A DNA stretch of 64,000 nucleotides from Gammaproteobacteria bacterium (lineage in GTDB: Bacteria > Pseudomonadota > Gammaproteobacteria > Pseudomonadales > JAUIET01), in NCBI GenBank assembly GCA_030429735.1, contig JAUIET010000001.1, positions 372,001 to 436,000 on the forward strand, given 5' to 3'. The notes below the pieces were generated by a model. It ran no database searches, was not told the DNA's origin, and worked only from the letters and a program-made list of their open reading frames with translations. Positions 36,691-44,448 of the stretch are shown piece after piece (position 1 is the first letter of the stretch; every line of letters starts with the position of its first letter). The translations under genes were made by a program, and so were the position numbers.

Positions 36691-38682
36691 CTAGAGCGTG
36701 GTAAAGTTCACAGGGCCCGCACCGGTATTGCTTCGCACGCCTCCACAATTCGCCCGCACGTAAACATCGTATGACGTCGTTGTATCCAGGCCGGTCAGTA
36801 AGTTGACCTGGCCACCGTCGACAACCGTACCTGCGCCTTCAACAAAGCCGGCTGGGCCAAACTCATAGCTGTACACGGTGGTTGCGCTGCCTGCTCCAGC
36901 GGTGGTCGACAAGGTGACGTCATTCGCGTTTACGTTGCTGGCCGCCAAGCCAGTTGGCCCGGTGCATGAGGTGTTGATCGACCAGAAGAACTCCTGCGCT
37001 AATACGCCGGGAACGTCCGCACTGAGGGTTAGAACGCCGTTTTCTGGTGTAGTTGGTGCGCTGAGCGCGATACCAAACGCACCATTGGCCACGGTGGTAT
37101 TACTTGGTACTTCAAAACTGGTTGTTCCATTCAAAGAGCCAACATCAGTAGAGAAATCGATCGTAGTACCAGACACCATGGAGTTACCGTTTATGTCTGA
37201 CATAAACAATCCACCCAGGAATACTGTGGTACCCCATTCGATATTGATCGTACCACCCACCGGTGGGAACGAGCCAACATTGGCCACCACCACCTGATCA
37301 CTGGAGAGTGCCAGTGTGGCTACCTGAAAAATGCCTACTTCATCCACAGTGCCACACAGGGAACTGTGTTCGCACAACGGTCCATTCCACATTCCATCGC
37401 CAAGATCTATCATGCCATTGCTGTTGAAATCGTGGAAGAACTCACCCGAATCGTAGATGCCATTTTCATTCTCGTCGACAAATGGCTCGTCCAGGTCCAT
37501 TGATACATCAAACACGTCAGCATCATCAAATACCGAGTTACCATTTGTGTCGGTAAATTCTTCAGCGCCACTGGTGAAAGCAATGATTGTTGCTCTGCCA
37601 TCAGCAGGCCGCGGATCTGAGCTCACCCAGGTTACCGAGCATTGAGCATCCACCGTTGAACACGAAGGCGTTATGGTGCCGCTCTCAGGCGACGCAAAGC
37701 TGATCACCGTGTCATCCGGAACCGGGTTTCCGAACTGGTCGGCCGCGATGATACTAAACGTGACTTCTGTTCCGTTGAAGTTAAACGCACGCGGCGCAAA
37801 ATCATCAACAGACAAGGTGAGTCGATTGGCTTGCGGAATACCTGTGGAAATATTGATGCCATCAGAGTTTCCGGAAACATTGGTGGCTTCATGCGTAGCC
37901 GTAACAACCACCGTGGTATGTACCGTACCGCTTTGTACAATGGCAGTAACCATGCCCATATTGTCAGAGACCGCTGAATCCTCAGCCAGGCTCAACCCTC
38001 CGACCGCTGTGCTCAAGGTAAAATTGACCGTTTCTCCTACAATGGGAGCTGACTGCTGACCCACCAGCTGGAAGCTGACTCGCGACGTTTCTTCACCACC
38101 GACGCCCCGCAAGGAAAGGCTGAGTGGCACGGCCTCAATAAACTGCACTGACAGAACCGCATCGGGCTCTACCGTAATTGTGCCGGTCGCGCTTAAGGTT
38201 TCGCCGGTTGGTGCAGTGACATTGGCCGAAAGCACGTCATCACCACTACAGCCATTGGCGGTGTAGGTAAGGGTGATAACGCCTGAAATAGTATTTGTTT
38301 CGCCATCAAGTGTTGCCAAACCGCTGGCTATGCATTCTGAATTAACAGTGGCAGTAATTGGGTCTGTAATGGCGTCGCCATCGGCATCAACAACCGTCAA
38401 CTGCAATTGCGTAGATGCGCCGCTTTGTATTGTTGCGTTCTGAATTCCAACCTGGCCGTCTACAAAATTTACACCAAGGCCATTGCCTAACCTGGTTACC
38501 GTTTCGGTGTCGCCTCCAGTTCCTGTGTCGGTACCGGTAACGCCCGGGCTGCTGCCACCACAGGCTACCAATGCGCCTACCAGCAGGCCAACCGTTACCG
38601 TGTTGCACGAACGCTGCAGACCGCGTCGGAACGAGTCGACCAATGTGGATTGATAATGTCGAGACTGAAACATGATTGGCAT
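36691..38682 (-). CDS. Large Ig-like/fibronectin III surface lipoprotein
   Basis: A 663-residue protein with a long signal region ending in the lipobox LVAC, followed by a Gly/Thr-rich linker. Several bacterial Ig-like (Big_1-type) domains follow, with motifs such as AADQFGNPVPDDTVISF. A calcium-binding stretch near residues 405-455 holds DTNGNSVFDDAD, DENENGIYDSG and DFNSNGMIDLGD loops, and the C-terminal 90 residues look like a fibronectin type III domain. It is predicted to be an outer-membrane-anchored adhesin-like protein, with no enzymatic motif seen. Start at 38682 or ATG 38673. Confidence 0.75.
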   Translation of the reverse strand: MPIMFQSRHYQSTLVDSFRRGLQRSCNTVTVGLLVGALVACGGSSPGVTGTDTGTGGDTETVTRLGNGLGVNFVDGQVGIQNATIQSGASTQLQLTVVDADGDAITDPITATVNSECIASGLATLDGETNTISGVITLTYTANGCSGDDVLSANVTAPTGETLSATGTITVEPDAVLSVQFIEAVPLSLSLRGVGGEETSRVSFQLVGQQSAPIVGETVNFTLSTAVGGLSLAEDSAVSDNMGMVTAIVQSGTVHTTVVVTATHEATNVSGNSDGINISTGIPQANRLTLSVDDFAPRAFNFNGTEVTFSIIAADQFGNPVPDDTVISFASPESGTITPSCSTVDAQCSVTWVSSDPRPADGRATIIAFTSGAEEFTDTNGNSVFDDADVFDVSMDLDEPFVDENENGIYDSGEFFHDFNSNGMIDLGDGMWNGPLCEHSSLCGTVDEVGIFQVATLALSSDQVVVANVGSFPPVGGTINIEWGTTVFLGGLFMSDINGNSMVSGTTIDFSTDVGSLNGTTSFEVPSNTTVANGAFGIALSAPTTPENGVLTLSADVPGVLAQEFFWSINTSCTGPTGLAASNVNANDVTLSTTAGAGSATTVYSYEFGPAGFVEGAGTVVDGGQVNLLTGLDTTTSYDVYVRANCGGVRSNTGAGPVNFTTL

Positions 38683-38861
38683 ACCTGATCTAATTTAGCT
38701 GGTCATAAATGAAGGACGCGTGAGTGCGAAAGACAACACACCACGCACTCAGAGTCTTTCACTGAGTATAGGCAACTTGGAAAGTAAATCTAGGCAAAGC
38801 TGAAATAGGCGAACGCTGTGTAAATCGCGCTCAAACCAGTTGGTTTTTTATGCTATTCGGT

Positions 38862-38895
38862 CAAAAACCGGCCCGTTATGGCGCAAGGATCGGGC
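38862..38895 (-). terminator. Probable terminator after the DUF3094 gene
   Basis: On the minus strand GCCCG pairs with CGGGC around a 15-base loop and is followed by CGGTTTTTG. It lies just after the DUF3094 stop. The stem is short. Confidence 0.4.
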
Positions 38896-38899
38896 TACT

Positions 38900-39127
38900 T
38901 CAGTTAAGATAGAAGTCAGCAATCCAGATGCTGAGTTGACCCAGAAAAATAATAAAGCCCACGATGTAGGCAAGCAAGCGCCAGACACGAAACGGCTTTC
39001 GTTCAACAGAATTAACCCCGGTAGAAGTCACATGCCGAACACGTGCCAGGTCCTCCGCCGACAGCTTCGGTGGCGGATTCTCTGTAGTGGCATGGGTTTC
39101 AGAATTAGCGACGTTTCCGTTACTCAT
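38900..39127 (-). CDS. DUF3094 small membrane protein
   Basis: A 75-residue protein: a soluble N-terminus, then the diagnostic STGVNSVERKPFRVWRLL and one C-terminal membrane helix (about 50-71). This pattern is DUF3094, found next to acyl-CoA dehydrogenase genes in pseudomonads and relatives. The ATG at 39127 lies 4 bases after the acyl-CoA dehydrogenase stop, so the two are translationally coupled. Function unknown. Confidence 0.8.
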   Translation of the reverse strand: MSNGNVANSETHATTENPPPKLSAEDLARVRHVTSTGVNSVERKPFRVWRLLAYIVGFIIFLGQLSIWIADFYLN

Positions 39128-39131
39128 CACG

Positions 39132-40931
39132 TTAAAACTTGAAATTTTCTTCAGCCATAGACATTAAATTTTCCGCACCGGAAAGCATCGCTTGCTTGTG
39201 CATTGCGGTTCGCGGCAACAAGCGCTGGTAGTAGAAGCGCGCCGTCTTGATTTTTGCTGCGTAGAAGCTCTCCTCCGAGGTGCCTTCTTCAAGCTTACTG
39301 TGTGCAAGCAACGCCATCTTCGCCCACATGTGCGCAAGCACAAAATAACCCGAGTACATCAGGTAATCAACCGATGCTGCGCCGGCTTCTTCAGGGTTTT
39401 CCATTGCCGCCGCACCAATTTGCATGGTCAACTCGCCAATTTCCTTATTCATCGCCTGTAAAGGTTCAATAAACTCCTGCATCGCTTCGTTACCTGCGTG
39501 TTCCTTGCAGAACAGATGGACGATTTTCGTGTAGTTTTTAAGTAGCTCGCCCCCAGAGCCCAGCACTTTTCGGCCCAGCAAATCGATCGACTGAATGCCG
39601 GTCGTTCCCTCATAGATTGTCGCTATGCGACCGTCGCGAACAATCTGCTCCATGCCCCATTCTTTGATGTAGCCATGGCCACCGAAGATCTGTACGCCGT
39701 AGTTGGCCGCTTCCAGTCCGGTTTCCGTCAAAAATGCTTTTGCAATGGGGGTTAGCAGCGACAACAAGTCTTCGCAAGCCTCAGATTGCTCGCCCATGTC
39801 AGCGTGTGCTATGTCCAGCAAGGTGCCAAGCCAATAGATGAACGCGCGCCCGCCTTCCGCAAATGCTTTCTGGGTGAGCAGCATGCGCCTGACATTTGGG
39901 TGAACAATAATCGGGTCAGCTTCGGCGTCTGGATTCTTCGGTCCGCTCAGTGAGCGCATCTGCAAGCGTTCTCGAGCGTATTCCAACGCACCTTGAAACG
40001 CGCGCTCTGCGGTGCATAAGCCCTGAATAGCGGTACCAATGCGCGCTGTGTTCATAAAGGTAAACATGGCCGGCAAGCCTTTATTAGGCTCACCCAGCAG
40101 GAAACCTTGTGCTTCTTCGAAATTGAGAACACAGGTTGCCGAGCCATTGATGCCCATCTTGTGTTCGATGGACCCGCAGTTCACGTTGTTGCGGTCACCG
40201 ATTGAGCCATCTTCATTTACCTTGAATTTCGGCACCAGAAACAATGAAATTCCTTTCGTTCCGGCGGGTGCATCTGGCAACCGGGCCAGCACAATATGAA
40301 TAATATTTTCCGCCATGTCGTGATCGCCGGCGGAAATGAATATTTTCGTACCCGACAATCGATAGCTGCCATCCGGGTTCGGGTCCGCTTTGGTTCGCAA
40401 CAGGCCCAGGTCAGTACCACAATGCGCCTCGGTCAGACACATCGTACCTGTCCACGACCCCTCAATCATTTTTGGCAAATATTGCGAGATCAGCTCTTCC
40501 GTGCCATGAGTTTCTAGCGTGACTTTGGCCCCATGACTCAAACCGGGATACATACCCCAGGGCCAATTTGCGGTACCGACAATCTCATTGTTTACCACAC
40601 CGCCGAAGGAGTGAGGCAGGCCCTGACCACCCATTTCTACAGGGGCACTCATTGCTGGCCAACCATTCTCCACATACTGCTGATAGGCTTCTTTGAATCC
40701 AGTCGGCGTTTTCACGCCTTCAGGCGTCCATGTACAGCCCTCTCTGTCCCCAACTTGGTAAAGAGGGGCAAGCACGTTGTCTGCGAATTTTGCGGCTTCT
40801 TCTATAACCGCTGTCATCAGGTCGCGGCTGATGTCCTGATAGGCAGGAATCGCTTTGTAATGAGCTTCTGCGTCCAGCAATTCAAACAGTACGAAATTAA
40901 TGTCGCGCAAGGGTGTTTGGTAATCAGCCAT
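39132..40931 (-). CDS. Long acyl-CoA dehydrogenase (DmdC/FadE type)
   Basis: A 599-residue flavoprotein, longer than short- or medium-chain enzymes. It has an N-terminal DmdC-like extension (AEAHYKAIPAYQDISRDL) and FAD/substrate motifs MCLTEAHCGTDLG and the later IYEGTTGIQSIDLLGRKVL. The middle C-terminal domain with QIFGGHGYIKEWGMEQIVRDG matches the group that includes 3-methylthiopropionyl-CoA and long-chain dehydrogenases. It oxidises an acyl-CoA to the 2-enoyl-CoA; the chain length cannot be told. It is coupled to the DUF3094 gene. The 271-base divergent gap to comF probably holds promoters for both genes but no clear motif. Confidence 0.88.
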   Translation of the reverse strand: MADYQTPLRDINFVLFELLDAEAHYKAIPAYQDISRDLMTAVIEEAAKFADNVLAPLYQVGDREGCTWTPEGVKTPTGFKEAYQQYVENGWPAMSAPVEMGGQGLPHSFGGVVNNEIVGTANWPWGMYPGLSHGAKVTLETHGTEELISQYLPKMIEGSWTGTMCLTEAHCGTDLGLLRTKADPNPDGSYRLSGTKIFISAGDHDMAENIIHIVLARLPDAPAGTKGISLFLVPKFKVNEDGSIGDRNNVNCGSIEHKMGINGSATCVLNFEEAQGFLLGEPNKGLPAMFTFMNTARIGTAIQGLCTAERAFQGALEYARERLQMRSLSGPKNPDAEADPIIVHPNVRRMLLTQKAFAEGGRAFIYWLGTLLDIAHADMGEQSEACEDLLSLLTPIAKAFLTETGLEAANYGVQIFGGHGYIKEWGMEQIVRDGRIATIYEGTTGIQSIDLLGRKVLGSGGELLKNYTKIVHLFCKEHAGNEAMQEFIEPLQAMNKEIGELTMQIGAAAMENPEEAGAASVDYLMYSGYFVLAHMWAKMALLAHSKLEEGTSEESFYAAKIKTARFYYQRLLPRTAMHKQAMLSGAENLMSMAEENFKF

Positions 40932-41202
40932 GATGTTCTCCGTTCTGGGTGAGTGAACTACTCTCCGTTAGCCATATAGAGTAGGGCAAAAAGCGATAAG
41001 CGACAGTTGCCCGGTATTGGCTTTTCAGTGTTTGTTTACGGGAGCGCAAGCTTTGTGGATTAGCCGAAGAGATTCAAGGTTAATTACGGCCACCCGACCA
41101 TTGCCAGGCAAGACAGATTGCAAATCGATCAACACTGCGTAACACTGCTCAATAACCGAGGCCACCAGACCGGGTCTCATAGCGACTGCACATGGACGTT
41201 GT

Positions 41203-41967
41203 ATGCGCAAAGTGTCATTAGGCCCCTTACTCCACCAATTGGTGCCATTGGGTGACTGCCAATTGTGCGCACGATCACTTGCTGTTACCGAATACGGGCT
41301 GTGCGCAGCGTGTCAGAGCGCATTACCAAGACCACAAACAGCATGCAAGGTGTGTCTGATCCCTTTACACGCCAACGAAGAGCACAAGCTGGCGGCCATA
41401 ACCTCATTGATTTGTGGCCAGTGCCAACGTCACCCACCTGCATTTGATTGCTGCCGCATAGCAACCCTGTACCGGCCACCGGTAAGCAGCCTGGTTTCCC
41501 GTTACAAATACTCGGCGTCTTTCCACAGTGGGCGCTTGCTTGCGAAATTAATCGCCGATGAATTAATTACTCGACCACCAGATTTTTTGCCAGAGTGTAT
41601 TATTCCGGTACCGTTGCATTGGACACGCGTTGTTAGCAGAGGGTTCAACCAAAGTACCCTGCTGGCGATTCAGGTGCGAGACCATTTGGTCCGGCACTTT
41701 GCGCTGTCACGCGGTGCTATGCCCGTAGTCACCCGGCTGGTGTATCGCCGAAAACGCGCTCACAGTCAGGTTACACACAGTGCGCAAGAACGCGCAGTCA
41801 ATGTTCGTGGCGCCTTCGCACTCAGCCCCAAACCTGAAATTCCTGACTCAGCAGCACTGATTGACGACGTGCTAACCACTGGTGCCACCGCGAATGAAAT
41901 TGCGACATTGCTCAAACGGGCTGGAGTTGCCAGGGTTGAAGTGTGGGCAGCCGCGCGCACGCCGTAG
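41203..41967 (+). CDS. ComF-family phosphoribosyltransferase-like protein
   Basis: A 254-residue protein. The N-terminus has zinc-finger-like Cys pairs (CQLC, CAAC, CKVC, CGQC). The C-terminal half is a type I phosphoribosyltransferase fold with VPLHWTRVVSRGFNQST and the PRPP loop ALIDDVLTTGATANEIA. ComF/GntX proteins support DNA uptake or use of exogenous DNA, though the biochemical activity is not settled. The ATG at 41203 is the first in frame. Confidence 0.88.
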   Translation: MRKVSLGPLLHQLVPLGDCQLCARSLAVTEYGLCAACQSALPRPQTACKVCLIPLHANEEHKLAAITSLICGQCQRHPPAFDCCRIATLYRPPVSSLVSRYKYSASFHSGRLLAKLIADELITRPPDFLPECIIPVPLHWTRVVSRGFNQSTLLAIQVRDHLVRHFALSRGAMPVVTRLVYRRKRAHSQVTHSAQERAVNVRGAFALSPKPEIPDSAALIDDVLTTGATANEIATLLKRAGVARVEVWAAARTP

Positions 41968-42008
41968 CCCAATGGTACACTCTGGGTTAACTCTCCCCGG
42001 CCTGTTCG

Positions 42009-43010
42009 ATGAGCGCACACCCTTTCGATCGACTCACCCCTGAATTTATTTGCGACGCGATAGACAGCCTCGGGCTGCGTTGTGATGCGCGCTTGTCTGC
42101 TTTGAACAGCTTTGAAAACCGTGTCTATCAAGTGGGTATTGAAGACGACAAGCCTTTGATCGCAAAGTTCTACCGCCCGCAGCGGTGGAGTCTTGCGCAA
42201 ATACAGGAAGAGCATCAATTCACCGCTGAGTTGCTCGCCGCAGAACTGGACGTGATTGCGCCATTGGCCGTTTCCGGCAAGCAAACACTGTACGAGTATC
42301 AAGGGTTTCACATTGCGTTGTTTCCTCGCTTTGGCGGTTCGCCCCCTGACATAGAACAAGAACAGAACCTGGAAGTATTGGGTCGTCTGCTCGGCCGTTT
42401 ACATGCGGTTGCGCGTAGCGACACATTTGTCCATAGGCCCGCTATTCGATGCCGCTCTTATGCGCAAGAGAGTATCGAGTTGTTGCTAGAGAACTGGGTT
42501 CCAGGCGATTTGCATGCTAGCTACCGGTCAATCGCTGAGGATGTGCTAACCCTGCTCCAACAGCTGGAAGCAAGCGCGGATCACTTAAGACCATTACGAA
42601 GCCATGGCGATTTTCACCTGGGCAACATGATCCACCGTGATCAACGCATTCATATGCTGGATTTTGACGACGCACGTACCGCGCACGCTATACAGGACAT
42701 CTGGATGTTGCTCAGCGGTGAGCAAGATGACATGGACCGGCAACTGGATGTTCTGATTCGAAATTACGAGTTGTTTCATGATTTCGACTGGCGAGAAATA
42801 CACCTGGTGGAGTATTACCGAACCTTACGCATTTTGCATCACAGCGCTTGGATTGCCAGCCGTTGGGATGATCCGGCTTTTCCGCTGGCATTTCCATGGT
42901 TTAATTCAGGCGGTTATTGGTCACAGCAAATTTTGACATTGCGCGAGCAACTGTATGCACTGCAACAAAGTTACTCCGCGATGAGCGGAAACGCTGGCCA
43001 GAATTACTGA
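42009..43010 (+). CDS. srkA: Stress response kinase SrkA/YihE
   Basis: A 333-residue Ser/Thr kinase of the APH fold. Diagnostic are LNSFENRVYQVG at the start, KFYRPQRWS, the catalytic HGDFHLGN loop and MLDFDD metal site. In E. coli SrkA (YihE/RdoA) counters stress-induced death via the Cpx-linked network. Starts 41 bases after comF; cotranscription is possible. Confidence 0.92.
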   Translation: MSAHPFDRLTPEFICDAIDSLGLRCDARLSALNSFENRVYQVGIEDDKPLIAKFYRPQRWSLAQIQEEHQFTAELLAAELDVIAPLAVSGKQTLYEYQGFHIALFPRFGGSPPDIEQEQNLEVLGRLLGRLHAVARSDTFVHRPAIRCRSYAQESIELLLENWVPGDLHASYRSIAEDVLTLLQQLEASADHLRPLRSHGDFHLGNMIHRDQRIHMLDFDDARTAHAIQDIWMLLSGEQDDMDRQLDVLIRNYELFHDFDWREIHLVEYYRTLRILHHSAWIASRWDDPAFPLAFPWFNSGGYWSQQILTLREQLYALQQSYSAMSGNAGQNY

Positions 43011-43105
43011 CATTTATGATTAGCCGTTTGATTATAAATCGCCAGACGCCATTGCTTGAAGATGCTAAACTCTGGCGGGGGGCCACTGAAAGGTTGTAAC
43101 CGCTA

Positions 43106-44368
43106 ATGCGCGTGATCAGAGGGTTAGTACTTACAGTATTCACACTGCTCATCGTCTTGATTAGCAGCGTAATTGCTATCTCGTTGTTAGCCCTGGACGA
43201 TGAACCACTGCTCGCGCTTGACAGTCAGGCTGAGGCGGTCGCCGCCAGTACGACCGCACTGAATCCGGACCGAAAAATAGCTTTTTACGAGGAAGACTCT
43301 GACGGCCTGATCCATATTCCTGACAAAGAGCTGAGCATACTTCTTCAGCAACAATTACAGCGTTCCGGTTTGGGATCAGCCGTGAAACTGGTTTTTTTCC
43401 GGGGCCATGCCAGCGGTCAAATGTCACTGGTACTGCCGATTGATCTGTCGAGAAAGTTCCTGAACATACGCTTTACAGCGAAACAGATCCCCGCGCCTCA
43501 ACACCTTGAGTTAAATACCTTGCAGTTCGGCAGCATCCAGGTGCCACCAGGGGTGATAAGTTACGCGCAACCCTATCTGTTTGAGCGCTGTAAAAAGGAT
43601 CGTCGTTGCCGTTCCGCGTTAGATACCTATCGCAATATTGAAACACTGGAACTGGGCACTGGTGTACTAAAGGTGCGCTATCAGTTGGGTGCCGATACGC
43701 TGTCGCAGCTAGGCATTGGTGGCCTAAAAGTCGATGAGTTACCGCTACAACCGTATTTGCGTGAACTTGATTCATTGGGCACGCAATATGGCAACAAGCG
43801 AATTCATCTTCATAAAGCCTTGCAAACTGTTCTCAGGGTCGCCGCTGCACGCAGCAATGCGAACAACCCGGTCACGGAAAATACAGCCGCTCTTCTTGCC
43901 CTGGCATTGCAAAGTTCTGACGCTCGATTCCAGAAGCTGATAATGGCCGAGCAACAAACTGATCTAAATTTGATCGAACTGCAGGTCTCCATACACCAGC
44001 GCCGTGATCTGGCGCAGCACTTCATAGGCTCTGCAGCGCTGTACCTGATTGGCGGCACAGAATTTAGTGACTATGTAGGTATCTACAAGGAATTCTTTGA
44101 TGTTTCACAAGGCAAGGAGTTTGGTGCCGGTGATCTGATTGCTGACAGGGCGGGAGTGCGCTTCGCCCGCCTGGCCACGTCGTCACCCCAGGCAGCCACC
44201 TTACTGCAGAACAAAATGTTGGCCGAGCAGGACTCTACTGCCTATTTGCTGAGCAAACCACGCATTCGTGAGCTGGAACAACAATATATTGTGCGAACGA
44301 CAGAAGAAATTAATGAAATCGTTACGGTGATTGATAACGCCCTCGCAGAACTACCGCTGTTACACTAG
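43106..44368 (+). CDS. Uncharacterised exported or membrane-anchored protein
   Basis: A 420-residue protein that I do not recognise as a whole. It begins with a hydrophobic segment (about 8-30) that may be an anchor or signal. The middle is mixed alpha/beta. The C-terminal third holds AQHFIGSAALYLIGGTEF, GIYKEFFD and GAGDLIADRAGVRFA, an order (His-Phe...Lys-Glu...Asp-Leu...Ala-Asp-x-Ala-Gly) that recalls the DUF2279/YfiM lipoprotein family. A role cannot be given. The ribosome site is weak and the gene seems to stand alone between srkA and the regulator gene. Confidence 0.7.
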   Translation: MRVIRGLVLTVFTLLIVLISSVIAISLLALDDEPLLALDSQAEAVAASTTALNPDRKIAFYEEDSDGLIHIPDKELSILLQQQLQRSGLGSAVKLVFFRGHASGQMSLVLPIDLSRKFLNIRFTAKQIPAPQHLELNTLQFGSIQVPPGVISYAQPYLFERCKKDRRCRSALDTYRNIETLELGTGVLKVRYQLGADTLSQLGIGGLKVDELPLQPYLRELDSLGTQYGNKRIHLHKALQTVLRVAAARSNANNPVTENTAALLALALQSSDARFQKLIMAEQQTDLNLIELQVSIHQRRDLAQHFIGSAALYLIGGTEFSDYVGIYKEFFDVSQGKEFGAGDLIADRAGVRFARLATSSPQAATLLQNKMLAEQDSTAYLLSKPRIRELEQQYIVRTTEEINEIVTVIDNALAELPLLH

Positions 44369-44448
44369 CAGTCTATCCTTTAGCGGTTGCCAAACCGAAA
44401 ACGGACCTATACTTAAAAGATATTTTGGTAGGGCGCAGGTTCCCGTTA

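Noticed and set aside
41025-41210. A 61-codon minus-strand frame upstream of comF
   Set aside because: It overlaps the comF start, has no ribosome site and no family resemblance; the region is more likely promoter DNA.
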